NCBI GenBank assembly: GCA_016584305.1
Contig: JACEEZ010020495.1
Span: 196,001 to 260,000 of the forward strand
Length of the DNA stretch: 64,000 nucleotides
Source: Chionoecetes opilio
Taxonomy: Eukaryota > Arthropoda > Malacostraca > Decapoda > Majidae
Direction: 5' to 3'
The notes beneath the pieces are model-generated. The model worked only from the letters and a program-made list of their open reading frames with translations, did not search any database and was not told the origin of the DNA. The position numbers and the translations under genes were made by a program. Position 1 is the stretch's first letter. Each line of letters starts with the position of its first letter. Positions 1-10,591 of this stretch are shown here, piece by piece.

Positions 1-1650
1 CCTAAGAGTTGAAAGCAATTTAAACCAGCTGAATTTTCCTCTTTTTTTTCTCATTTTTATTATTTAGCCAAAACCTATTGGCCAGATCTGAATGAAACTT
101 ATGTTTTAAAGTCTTTACTTAGCCCTTAATAACCCACTAAATTTGCAGCAAGATCCATCAGTAAACAAGATTTAGGGCGAGCGGTCCCCTTAAAACAATG
201 TATGACATCGAGAAGAGAGAGAAAGACTGATGTGTATAAAACACCAGTCATAATACATGTCGATTTCTATCAAATCTAAAAGTGAATACCACTACCCAAC
301 TATTATCCTTTATGTTACAGCCTAACTTACAGGTGTTATGAGGTTGCAATAAAAGACTCGTTTCATGATACTTTGTGCTGTATAGACATGACTGAGTATA
401 GGACAGTTTCTGACACCATACATTAAAATCCAAGATATGACTATTCTCCAGTACCTTTACATCAATACACTACTCTTATAATCTACCTCTGACCTCATGT
501 CTTGGAAAATGGAGGGTAGCCTTACAGTCAACCTGTTCGTTAGAGTAAAGCTCTTTCATGTCTTTATAAACTTTTATAATTCATAACAATTAATTGTCTA
601 ATTAAATGTTATCTATATCTATTTCCATAACTTACTAAAAAACTGACTAGAAATTTTCATATCTACAATTTTGACTAAGATGATAGAAGAGTGTTTGGCA
701 GTGAGCCCATCCTACCAGCAACATAACTCAGTAGCCTCTCTCTGCAGCAGAGAGATGAGTGACAATATTCCACAACCCTGTAACAATGCATTGAAATCTC
801 TTTTGGAAAAGGAAAATTGGGTCCATCATACCTTGTGGTGCACTGAATGTGAACAGACAACCTGAGCAACTATCATCTAGATGACTGACAATGCCTGTTC
901 AGGTGTACCAGCAATACTGAGAGGATGCTGCACGGCAGATACAATGGTTCTTCTGGCCATCTGATGGCAGAAGCTTCATCAAGTGATTAGCAGAATCCCA
1001 CTTAGAATGGTAACATGACTGTGGGAATAACTTGAGGCCAGTTATAATAAAAGATATGCAGTGTTGATACCATGAAAGTGTGCTTCATGGTGTTAACAAC
1101 AGGTACCTAATTTTTCATGCATGTTAGTCAGTCATAGATTATCGATACTCACAGCAACCAGGCTGCTCAACACCCATAGAGATCTAATGACCCTGAATTA
1201 CTTTACTTCAGCCTATTCTGCCACGCCTATTAGATGTATTTCTAGCATCATATAGGCTATGGCTAAACATCAAGTAGTATACAAAATAAAGCCGTAGTAC
1301 AGCCAGAACTAGACTGGAGGGAGACTTGATAGTTGATACGTTCCTGAGGATTACAAACCTCCGACTCGGATGAAAAAAAGTGAGGCGTCTTTTAAGATTC
1401 TGGTCTTTCCGTCATATATATATAGAATCCCGAGAACATTGCGATCAAAGCTTTCCAACATTAAACTACTTTATCTCTGAGCCTGCTATTATGATATATT
1501 TTTGAATGAAGCTTAACTTAGGTATACACTTTCTGGCAATATCTTGTTCTGCCTCATATTTTTTATAATGAAACAGTTTGAGAAAGCAAATTATTCTTGA
1601 CAATGGTCAGAACACATAAATAAAAGAATCATCTTCATTTAACATACTCC
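1..1650. other. AT-rich spacer without a recognised gene
   Basis: Downstream flank of the aminopeptidase gene. The longest open frames (about 60 codons near 250-870) overlap on both strands and show no known motif or codon pattern. I see no element ends here. Confidence 0.5.
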
Positions 1651-1659
1651 TTTTCCTGA

Positions 1660-1812
1660 CTTCAAGCTGGGGTTGGACGTGCGATATCTTTTCTCCATTT
1701 CATCCTGTCCTACACCATGTCTCCTGAAATCCCCAGTCTTTCTATATCTTGCTGTACATAGTTTCTCCAGGTTTGCTTAGGTTTTCCTCATAGCTAATGT
1801 CCCTCTACCTCA
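1660..1812 (-). mobile_element. LINE 3'-end fragment (reverse transcriptase C-terminus)
   Basis: Reading the minus strand gives KPKQTWRNYVQQDIERLGIS, then DRMKWRKDIARP and a stop. This is the GRPKxTWxxxVxxDLExLGxxxxxAxDRxxWR ending common to RTE-like and related non-LTR retrotransposon proteins. Only the last 45 or so codons remain, so the clade is uncertain. Confidence 0.6.
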
Positions 1813-1859
1813 ATTTCCTCTCAGTTTCACAAAACTCTTAATCCCTTCTTTTTACATGA

Positions 1860-3270
1860 CCATGAATCAATGAATAATTACAGAATATCATTGACTATAG
1901 AAATAATGATAAGAAAATCAAAACACTTCAGTATGAAATCAAAAGATTGTTATACGATCAGTAAAAAACTATCATGCGATAAAGAATTAATTGTTGCTTG
2001 ACGGTCGGGAAACTATGAACTAGTTTTTCTAAACGCCAAGCAATATTGAATTCTTCTCCAATATTGCAAGAAAATATATCATCAATAACACAATAATAGT
2101 ATGTCATAAAAGGTAATATAGTTACAGATTTCTTTCTATTTTCATGCTATTAAGGATCACTGCTCACATTCAACCCGTCCTGTGATTAGCCAGCCTCAAG
2201 GTGTTGAGACAAAGTAAATGAAGCATAACATCAGACCAAGAAGACTTAATATACATCATATTTTCTCTATAAAGCCTATAGTCAGGATATATAATTTAAA
2301 ATGTCAACCATATGGTTGGCGGTCTACTCAGCCCCATCTCCTAACTCCAATTCATGCACATAGCCTACTCTTAGTAATTTTGCTTCTTCTGGCATGAGAG
2401 AAAGCTACAGAGGTGCCATAATGTAACTGGCTCTCGCAAGTGTCACATAATGTGAGAGCACTCGCGTAATTGGCCGGAGCAGCCCCCATACACAATGGGG
2501 TGGCGGGCTACCTCACCGAGCCTGCTTGTACTCTGCTCTCATCTCACTACCTTCCTATTATGGTTAAAATTATCCTCACTCAGATGGATTTCTTAAGCTG
2601 TATATGATGGAATTTTGGTATTCTTTCTTCCCCAAAACAAAGGGTGCATGGGTCACAATGGTGTGCCTAACTCTATTTCAGCCATGTTAGCATATAAGCA
2701 GTATTCTAATAGATCCCTCACATACAAAGACGGCCAGATCACTGAACTTCCTCTAGGATCCCTACAACTTAATACATTTTTTTAAATCATACCAAAGTGC
2801 TGGAGTGACAAGACAGCACATTAAAGATAAGTAAGTGGTTACTCTTAATAAAGTTTCACTTCCACACCCATCACATCTCATTCTTTCCTTAGTGTTCCTC
2901 TCCTCTACAGGCTATATATCTACACTAGCTTACTAGTTTCGTAATTAATTCAAAACAAAGCTACCTTGTTATCATTGTTCATAAAGTAGTAATGGATTGT
3001 AATGTAATGTAAAATATATTTAGAAAAATGTGAATTACCAGAACATTCTTGAATACACTATGTATGTAATTATTATTTGTAACATTACCCTATTTAACTG
3101 CTACCGGCCATAAGACACAAAGCACTCCTGATACCCTAGAAAACTTAAATGAAAACAAATGGATATGTTACTTTCTCTCATTTTAATCACTCATTCTCTC
3201 TTATTACTTTGCACCAGTCACTAACCTGAAATGCAGGGCAACATATCTCCCTATGGGGTAGAGTGACCAA
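1860..3270. other. Spacer without a recognised gene
   Basis: AT-rich, unstructured sequence between the LINE scrap and the aminopeptidase 3' end. No open frame of note and no paired element ends were seen. Confidence 0.5.
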
Positions 3271-3275
3271 TATTT

Positions 3276-3281
3276 TTTATT
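3276..3281 (-). promoter_or_regulatory. Candidate poly(A) signal of the aminopeptidase gene
   Basis: AATAAA on the minus strand, 46 nt beyond the stop codon. Position and sequence fit a short 3' UTR. The cleavage site cannot be read from sequence alone. Confidence 0.5.
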
Positions 3282-3326
3282 AGTCAATGTTTGATAGATA
3301 TAGAGAATATGGGTTTTGGAGGAAGG

Positions 3327-3500
3327 TTACTGAGGGGCAACCTTCTCTAACTTGCTTGCAGAAAGGTGCTGATTGAGCCAATGAGACACATCTTCCAGGT
3401 TGAGTTTATGCCACTGGATGTTGAGGCGGATGGTTTCTAGGGTCTGAGCTAGAGCCCGCTGACCTGATCCAACGTTCACATCCATGAAGAAGGACTCCAC
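3327..3500 (-). CDS. Aminopeptidase N-like gene, terminal exon
   Basis: The final 57 codons plus a TAA stop at 3327-3329. The peptide starts VESFFMDVNVGSGQRALAQT, followed by TIRLNIQWHKLN and VSHWLNQHLS, which is the V..FF......GSG.RAL.Q.LE.I..NI.W closing helix pair of M1 peptidases. The acceptor cctgcag joins in phase 0 to the exon ending at 13602 across a 10.1-kb intron. The protein ends about ten residues after the domain with no hydrophobic tail. No GPI-anchor signal is therefore visible, unlike many insect aminopeptidase N proteins; anchoring by an N-terminal segment, or secretion, is inferred. Confidence 0.92.
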   Translation of the reverse strand: MESFFMDVNVGSGQRALAQTLETIRLNIQWHKLNLEDVSHWLNQHLSASKLEKVAPQ

Positions 3501-3544
3501 CTGCAGGAATTATTATTGTGTCTGTGAACATGATTAGAAAAGCA

Positions 3545-4165
3545 TAACCTATGCATACAAAATCTAGTGAAGTGACTAACAGGCTAGGAATCTAGGCTAG
3601 AAATCGAGCCAACAGGGTGTTAGGATTTATTACCAGGAGTGTTAAAAGTAGAAGTGCTGAGGTTATTCTAAAGCTTTATTTGGCTCTAGTTAGAGACTAT
3701 GCGGTTCAGTTTTGGTCTCCGTATTACAGGATGGGTATTGCCTTGTTAGAATCAGTGCAGAGAAGGATGACCAAAATGATTCATGGGATGTGTAACTTTA
3801 GTTATGAGAAGAGATTGAACTATTAAATTTTCACTCACTCGAGAGGCGTAGAGTAAGGGGCGATCTGATAGAAGTTTTTAAGTGGATAAAGTAGGAGGTT
3901 CGTACGTAGGAAAAGTTCTTATGGTTAGTAAGCAGGGTAGAACAAGAAGTAACGGATTCAAGCTGGAAAAGCGTAGATTTAAAAAAGAAATAGGGAGAAA
4001 CTGGTTCACAAATAGGGTGGCGAATGATTGGAATGGACTCAGTCGTCAGGTGGTCAATGCAGTTTATTGGGGTCTTTAAAAGGAGTCTGGATAAATTCAT
4101 GGATGAGGAAGAGAAACATTTGAAACATTTAATAATAGCCGCATAAATAAATAAATACAATAATG
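3545..4165 (+). pseudogene. LINE reverse-transcriptase C-terminal remnant
   Basis: The frame from 3617 reads LGFITRSVKSRSAEVILKLY, then YAVQFWSPYYRMGIALLESV and RRMTKMIHGM. A shifted frame continues with LERRRVRGDLIEVFKW, and another with NWFTNRVANDWNGLSRQVVNA and KRSLDKFMDEE. These are the AVQFWSP...I..LE.VQRR.TK and LE.RR.RGD..E.FK blocks that end CR1/L2-type LINE proteins. At least two frameshifts are needed, and the EN and RT core are missing. A short taaataaata tail follows at about 4140, as expected of a 5'-truncated insertion. Confidence 0.75.
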
Positions 4166-4249
4166 TTTGTTTACAACTAATAAGGCCAGCCTTTATAATA
4201 AGCAGAGCTTTGTAGGCAAAACCAGAGCTTTTCAGGCAAAAAGAGAGGT

Positions 4250-4345
4250 GGATATAGGTAGAGTTAAGTAACAGGAACTACTTCGTGTAGGTCTCATGGC
4301 CTTTTGTAGCTTCCTTATTTTCTTATGTTCTTCTTCTTATGTTCT
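4250..4345 (+). mobile_element. LINE 3'-UTR fragment with ttatgttc tail
   Basis: Contains ggtctcatggcc, tgtagcttcc and a repeated ttatgttcttc tail. The same sequence lies in reverse at 5860-5940, so these are two dispersed copies of one LINE 3' end. Confidence 0.45.
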
Positions 4346-4349
4346 AACA

Positions 4350-4459
4350 CGCACATGAGGCTAGAAAAAAGAAGGCTAAAGGAGGAAGAAGAGGGACAAC
4401 AAAAATTGTGAAATGAGACTGAAAATTTAACTACTGAGAACTCAAAACAAGAGTTGATG
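4350..4459 (+). pseudogene. LINE ORF1 fragment, 5' piece of a LINE split by two insertions
   Basis: Acidic, lysine-rich coding-like sequence with NETENLTTENSKQEL in one frame. It ends at the 7-bp target duplication of the foldback element and resumes at 5406 with KDVDVKEQSENIVRIHKVEE. The composition matches the coiled-coil ORF1 preserved at 62310-63780 on the other strand. Confidence 0.5.
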
Positions 4460-5405
4460 CATAGACCACTGTATACCTGGACTGCGCACGGAATATCGGC
4501 CCGTCGCACAAGGGGCCGAAGTCGGAGGGCCGCTCGGATTCATATATATATATATACGGATCATATAGACTGGTTTATCAGTATATATGATATACTGTAA
4601 TCTTCGTAAATGTTTGTTCTATAATATTATCAAATAAAAAACAGTAAAACACGCTAAAGAAATGCCATTACGAGACTCTGAAGAAATATGCATGAACTTA
4701 ATATTCACTTCAACTCTTCGCTATTTAAAACTTTGCGAGTCAACTTTTATCATGAAGGGTATCAATAGAAGCGCAATGTTATTAGCTTTCCATTGCTATA
4801 TTTCGTTATCTGATAAATTAATTAAAACCATGCATAAATTAGCGTTAACCAAATAAATAAAATCATCAATCGGGTAATTTTCCCGATTGATGATGTTATT
4901 TATTTAGTCAACGCTAATTTATACACGGTACTAATTCATTTATCAGAAAACGAAATATATAAGTAAATAAATAACATCATCAATCGGGAAAATTACCCGA
5001 TTGATGATTTTATTTATTTATTTAACGCTAATTTATGCATGGTTCTAATTAATTTATCAGATAACAAAATATAGCAATGGAAAGCTAATAAAATTGCGCT
5101 TCTATTGATACTCTTCATTATAAAAGTTGACTCGCAAAGTTTTAAATGGCGAAGAGTTGAGTGAATGTATATTTCTTCATAGTCTCGTAATGGCATTTCT
5201 TTAGCGTGTTTTACTGTTTTTTATTTGATAATATTATAGAACAAACATTTACGAAGATTACAGTATATCATATATACTGATAAACTAGTCTATATGATAG
5301 TCCATAGACCACTATATCTCTTTGTCGGGCGCCCCGCGGGCCCCTATGCAGCCCCGCAATTCAAAACATTGTCGCGTGAACAGTCCAGGTATACAGTGGT
5401 CTATG
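4460..5405. mobile_element. Foldback/MITE-like element with 7-bp target duplication
   Basis: The outer ends are a 25-bp inverted repeat beginning catagaccactgtatacc. The element is flanked on both sides by gttgatg (4453-4459 and 5406-5412). Inside is a second, much longer inverted repeat, about 4561-4885 against 4980-5297, with a small palindrome (caatcgggtaattttcccgattg) in each inner flank. Each arm encodes nearly the same peptide of about 60 residues: 4662-4856 plus and 5014-5196 minus, both containing KLCESTFIMK and AFHCYI. No transposase was recognised. The superfamily is unknown; a 7-bp duplication does not fit Tc1, pogo or piggyBac. Confidence 0.8.
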
Positions 5406-6054
5406 GTTGATGGTAAAGACGTAGATGTAAAGGAACAAAGTGAGAACATTGTAAGGATCCATAAAGTAGAGGAGGAATGGAACAAAATGTGGAAGGAAAA
5501 ATAAACAAATCTAAGGAAAGTAATTGTGGAACAAGAAAACCGTAAAAATCAGCTGAAGCAAGAGGTAATCAATGTATGTACTGAAGAAAAGAAGGGCTAA
5601 TAAAAAATGTGATGGAAAAGAAAAATGTGTCATTATGTATGGAATGAAAGAAAAACATAACCTAGTAGGAACCATAAGGGAAAAAGAAGAGGCTGGTAAG
5701 GTTAAAGAACTTATCAAACTCTTCAATAAAGATGATTATATGCTCGAATTAGAAATTGATGAAATAGAAAGGTTATGAAAGTATGCCGAGGGTGGTCAAA
5801 GATCAGTAAAAATCACAGATGTCAGCTACTGAGGTGCTGCACAGAACTGGAAAATCAAAGGCCATAAGAACATAGGAACATAAGAAAATAAGGAAGCTAC
5901 AAGAGACTGTGAGACCTACACGTGGTAGTTCCTGTGACATCGAAGAGTATAAAATGATAGGGATTAAGAAGGATATGAACAAAGATGAGAGGGCTGAATA
6001 TAGAGTTGTTGGTTGCAATTAAAGAAAAAAATGGCCGAAGGACAGTAGACCAGG
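5406..6054 (+). pseudogene. LINE ORF1 fragment, middle piece
   Basis: Broken frames contain EEWNKMWKEK, then KCVIMYGMKEKHNL, and later DMNKDERAEYR. The same ORF1 pattern, with VIIFGL and a DMN(E)EER block, recurs in the minus-strand LINE copies at 41200-41640 and 62794-63351. A reversed LINE 3'-UTR scrap is embedded at 5860-5940. The copy stops at the left end of the 6.3-kb element and continues after 12345. Confidence 0.6.
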
Positions 6055-6755
6055 AGCCCAGGGGTATCAACCTAGCTGGGAAGGTTAAAAATATTCATGT
6101 GCACCATTGTGTAGCGAGTAGTTCCAGTTAGAAGAAAATTGGTTTCTGCCGGTCTGCCGGTGGTGGGTATAGTCCTGAGGGGGCATGTTCTGATACTCAA
6201 AAATATGTCTAGATCAATGCATGAAGTTAAAACCTGGATTTGTGTTCAATGTATTACCCACCATGTGTGCATTCGTGTGTCGGTAACGGCAGAAGTTTTT
6301 AGTGGTGGGTGGGGGTAGCCAGACGTCATTATGTGGGGGGTAAAAATTGGTCTAGACTAGCTGATCGAGTAATAGGATGGGACTTAATGTAAAATGTTCG
6401 CCATACCTCCCGGAGTGTAGAATGATCAATGCCAGAAATTTCCTGTGGTGGGGCACCCCCGCCAGAAGCCCCCAAATTGTCAGCCCCCGCAAAAATGGGC
6501 TAGACTAGCTGATCGAGTAAAAGAATGGGACTTGTTGTAAAATGTTCACCATACCTCCCGGAGTGTAGAATGACCTTTTTCTTAGAAATTTCCTGTGGTG
6601 GTGCATTCTACAATTATTGTCTGGATTAGGAGATGAATTTGTAGTTTTGTATCAAACCTTGTTATTTTTAAGATGGGTTTTAACCTTTGATATCATTATT
6701 TTATTTTTCAGTAGCCTAAATGTTTGAGAACATGGATGTCAAGCCAATTTAACTA

Positions 6756-7922
6756 TACACACAAACCTCATTTTCCCGGACTAATAGGGGGGAGCACTGG
6801 TCCGGGAACCGCAAATGTCCGGGAATCGCAACAGTCCGATGCCATTACCCACCCTCAGACGTTTATCCTACTCTAGTATTTACTGTCTGGCAACCGCCAA
6901 TATCAACTACCCCGCCACGGACTTTTACGTCTGCTGAGCATGCTGCCACCTGGCGGGAAGTAGCAGAAAGTGTTCAATATTCTCAAGAGATGTTCTTGCA
7001 CCAGGGGCAGTGGGGGTCAGGGGACTAACGGAGGCTGTGCAGGTGAACCGTGAGTGTCGTGTGCCCAAATGTAAACAATACGACAGCTGAGCATGCTGCC
7101 ACCTGGCGGGAGGCAACAGAAAGTGTTCAAGTCTCAAGAGACGTTCCTGCACCAGGGGCAGTGGGGGTCAGGGGACTAACGGAGGCTGTGCAAGTGAACC
7201 GTGAGTGTCGTGTGCCCAAATGTAAACAATACGACCACTGAGCATGCTGCCACCTGGCGGGAGGCAGCAGAAAGTGTTCAAGTCTCAAGAGACGTTCCTA
7301 GACCAGGGGCAGTAGGGGTCAGGGGACTAACGGAGGCGGTGCAGGTGAATCGTGAGTGTCGTGTGCCCAAATGTAAACAATACGACAGCTGAGCATGCTG
7401 CCACCTGGTGGGAGGCAACAGAAAGTATTAACTAGTCTCAAGAGACGTTCCTGCACCAGGGGCAGTTGGGGTCAGGGGACTAACGGAGGCTGTGCAGGTG
7501 AACCGTGAGTGTCGTGTGTCCAAATGTAAACAATACGACCGCTGAGCATGCTGCCACCTGGCGGGAGGCAGCAGAAAGTGATGTTCAATGAATCAATAGT
7601 CTCAGAGATGTTCCTGCACCATGGACAGTGGGAGTCAGGAGACTGACGGAGGCGGTGCAGGTGAACCGTGATTGTCGTGTGCCCAAATGTAAACAATACG
7701 ACTGCTGAGCATGCTGCTACCTGGCAGGAGGCGCGGACACTGACCAGGGGTGACAGGAGACACTCAGACCGCCGGACAACTTTGCCAATTTACGAATAGG
7801 ACCAGGCATTTCAACGTAAAACAAAAAAAACAAAAAACAAATTGTCCGGGACTCTGATATATCCCCGGCCCTCGGATTTTGTCCGGCAAATCCGATATCC
7901 GGGAAATGGAGGTTTGTGTGTA
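6756..7922. mobile_element. TA-flanked element with minisatellite core, copy 1
   Basis: The ends are inverted repeats starting tacacacaaacctc and continuing to a cccgga block, flanked by TA on both sides (6754-6755 and 7923-7924). This suggests a Tc1/mariner-superfamily non-autonomous element. Most of the interior is a tandem array with a period of about 152 bp. A second copy lies at 20330-21297. Confidence 0.75.
6932..7735. repeat. Minisatellite, about 5 units of about 152 bp
   Basis: Units start ctgagcatgctgccacctgg at about 6933, 7086, 7239, 7389, 7541 and 7703. Read on the minus strand, a unit can encode SPDSHCPWCRNISE followed by a histidine-containing helix. This resembles the CPxC...ET..H.L..CP zinc motif that ends many LINE reverse transcriptases. 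Origin by tandem amplification of such a fragment is inferred. Confidence 0.8.
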
Positions 7923-8920
7923 TATCCGCAGCAAACCTTCCAAGAAAATACTTTGGTTGTACAAATGGAGCTAGGAACTGTAAGTGGAAGTAACGCAAGC
8001 AAAGAGTAAGTACAATACAAGTATTGAGGTAATTTTAGGACATGAAGCCATAAAGTTAGGCGCACCCAAGCATTTTTTTTCTTCAATTCTGCTGTTAATT
8101 GTCTCCCAATGGAGACAATCAGCTTGTTGCTCGATGTGTGTCAGTTACAGTTCAAATCGATGACTGGCTGTACATAAAGCTATACTTGGGAAGATGTGTG
8201 CAGTAGTCAGACTTAATTTGAATTTTCCAAAAGAAGGTAACTTTATTTTGGGCGTGTTTAGCTTTAAGTCTAATATAGATCAAATTATTTTTCTAAAAAT
8301 ACACCTAGTTCAAGTGTCAGAAGCCCATATTTCTATCCATGAGGATGGGTTGGGTAGGCCTACCGGTGGTAACCTCGCATCCTTGTCAGCACTTGGTGAA
8401 GTTTGATTCTGGAAGACTGAAGTCCGTTTGTAAATCGTACAATTTTAGCTTAATTTAATCAACTAGAAATGTTTTAGTGTTATTTATGTTGCAGACTTTA
8501 ATATGACTGCTGTTGGGTACATGCAAACCAACCAGCCATCTCCTTGGCATCAAAACTATACTTAGGCTACTTTGCAGATCATGGAGAGTGAGGGTGATCC
8601 ACGGTGTTACATCTGCCAGAAAGATACTGAAGAAGATATTAAGCTGAAATCATTCAGTGAAAAAACATGGACTGCAGTCAACAATGCTGCCATATTACGT
8701 AAGTGTCTGACGGCAGACAAGTTCTCAAACTTCACAAGTAGGACTTCAGGATTCACCGGTAGTTACTAAACTCTTCAATATCACATAAACTGTTACAAGA
8801 ACTACACAGCTGTGAAGCGTCATTCTGCATCCCAGTCCGCTGTCCCTCATAAGGTTCATGTTGAAACCAGGCAAAGTAGCTCTCTACCTGAGTCAGACCC
8901 GCATGGATTAATGAAAGATA

Positions 8921-10591
8921 GGGTGAGTTGGGGATGATTCGTACAATTTTTTGAAAAAAAATTGTAAAAAAAGAAAATGGAGTCAAAACTGGTGAACTTT
9001 TTTATGCATGACACAATATAACCCTTTGACTACAATGTATATGAGTTACAACTCTGGGAACATTTTACAAGTAGGTGAAACATTGGCCTAAAAAAAGTTT
9101 CTATAATTGTAAGGATCGTCCACAGGTGTGGATGATCCATACAGACATAGTAATCAAAAAGTAAAATAATCATAGAATTTTAAATGAAGGCAAACATCCT
9201 TAATTAATAGCAACATATTTCATTGACTGGACCCTAAATATGATTTTAAGATGATTTTCATTAATAATGATCCTGTATGAGGTAAGATGATGAAGTTCAA
9301 AGTGAAAGGAAAAATAATGAAATAGATTTACATTTAGAAGTGCCAGGATTTTTTTCTTCTCTTAAATAATTGCCATAACATTAAAGATTTATTTATCCTA
9401 CATACTGTATGATGTTATTGGATTGCTCCTGTACCTTTCTAGGAGGGAAGCATAAATTAACAGTCATTTAATGCAAAAAATGTAAATTTGTGGTAACTAA
9501 GCAAGGGATTCAAAATGAAAATCATCTTAAAATCACATTTAGGGTCCAGTTAATGAAACATGTTGCTATTAAGGTAGTTTGCCTTCATTTAAAACTTTAT
9601 ATGAATTTTTTAAACTTTTTCAGATCGATGTCTGTATGGATCACCCACACCTGTGGACGATCCGTACAATTTGAGAATTTATTTTAGGCCTAAGTTTCAC
9701 CTACTTGTAAAATGTTTAGTTTGCAATGCCAAATTAAACTACAAGAGCATTATCCATTATAGGTATCCATTATAGGTATACCCATATAAGTATCTGCACA
9801 TACACAGACTTATATATACGACATACTGTCGCCTCCGTGGTGCAGTGGCTAGCGTGCCTGGCTACGAATCTGCGGGTCCTGGTTCCGGGCTGCGGGCCCG
9901 GGCCAGGGCAAGTCGGTGACCAGCCTACCCAGCTGTTCTTACTTCCTTTCGGGGTTGATAAATGGGTACCTGGGGTAACCTGGGGAAGGTAACTGTGGTA
10001 ACCCGGGAGTCACACTAGCCCTGTGTCCTGGGGTAACGGGTTCTCACCCACCACAGGCTCTAAGGGCTAATGCCACGGAGATGAGCACCGCATGCCACGC
10101 GCAGCTTAGCGTATGCTCCCATCTTTACCTTTACCTTACATACACAGATACAATAAGCAAAAATTGTTTGTTTATATTGTGGACATTCCGTACATTTAAA
10201 ATCCCCCTGTACGGATCATCCATACGACGCCATTATTATGTAATCAACCATTCAGGTCATCTTGTGACATATGAGTTCACTTTCATCACTTCATTTCATC
10301 CCATCTAGACATATCTCAGTATTATGTGCCTTACCAGCACACTCTTGGTGTATTCATGGACACTAGAAATAATTAATTGGTGGTGAAATATTACATAGAA
10401 AATGAGGAAAAATACGAAAAAACTCGCTTCAAAATTTAGCCACGGGTCGCTCGTTAAGATCCACCTTAATCAGCTGTGTGCACCCATTTTCTCTAATACC
10501 TGATAGAGGGAGACCATTCTAAACCTATAAATGTGGCCATGGGAGCGTCTGTACGTTACGTCCACATGTACGGTTCCTCCCCAACTCACCC
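8921..10591. mobile_element. TA-flanked element inserted in the broken gene
   Basis: The termini are inverted repeats gggtgagttgggga and tccccaactcaccc, flanked by TA (8919-8920, 10592-10593). Removing it joins the two coding parts in frame (KD then TCIFCEK). Subterminal inverted repeats of over 100 bp lie at about 9020-9150 and 9600-9720, sharing ccacaggtgtgga and an acaagtaggtgaaac block. A SINE is nested at 9831-10135. No transposase was seen, so it is probably non-autonomous. Confidence 0.85.
9831..10135 (+). mobile_element. tRNA-derived SINE, family 2, copy 1
   Basis: Begins gcctccgtggtgcagtgg, a tRNA-like A box, followed after about 40 bp by a degraded B box (cctggttccgggctgc). The body has gggtacctgggg and caccacaggctc. 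It is about 80-85 percent like the copy at 46021-46310 by eye. The end is a short cttta-type tail. Confidence 0.75.

Noticed and set aside
7050..7392. Repeated 63-codon plus-strand ORFs as a real repeat protein
   Set aside because: They are reading frames of the 152-bp minisatellite; stops fall at the same phase of each unit, and the minus strand is equally open.
6932..7735. CRISPR array
   Set aside because: Units of about 152 bp are head-to-tail without unique spacers, in an animal genome.
9831..10135. tRNA gene (A and B boxes)
   Set aside because: The sequence cannot fold into a complete cloverleaf, and it continues into a 300-bp body repeated at 46021-46310, so it is a SINE head. The same applies to the family-1 SINE heads.
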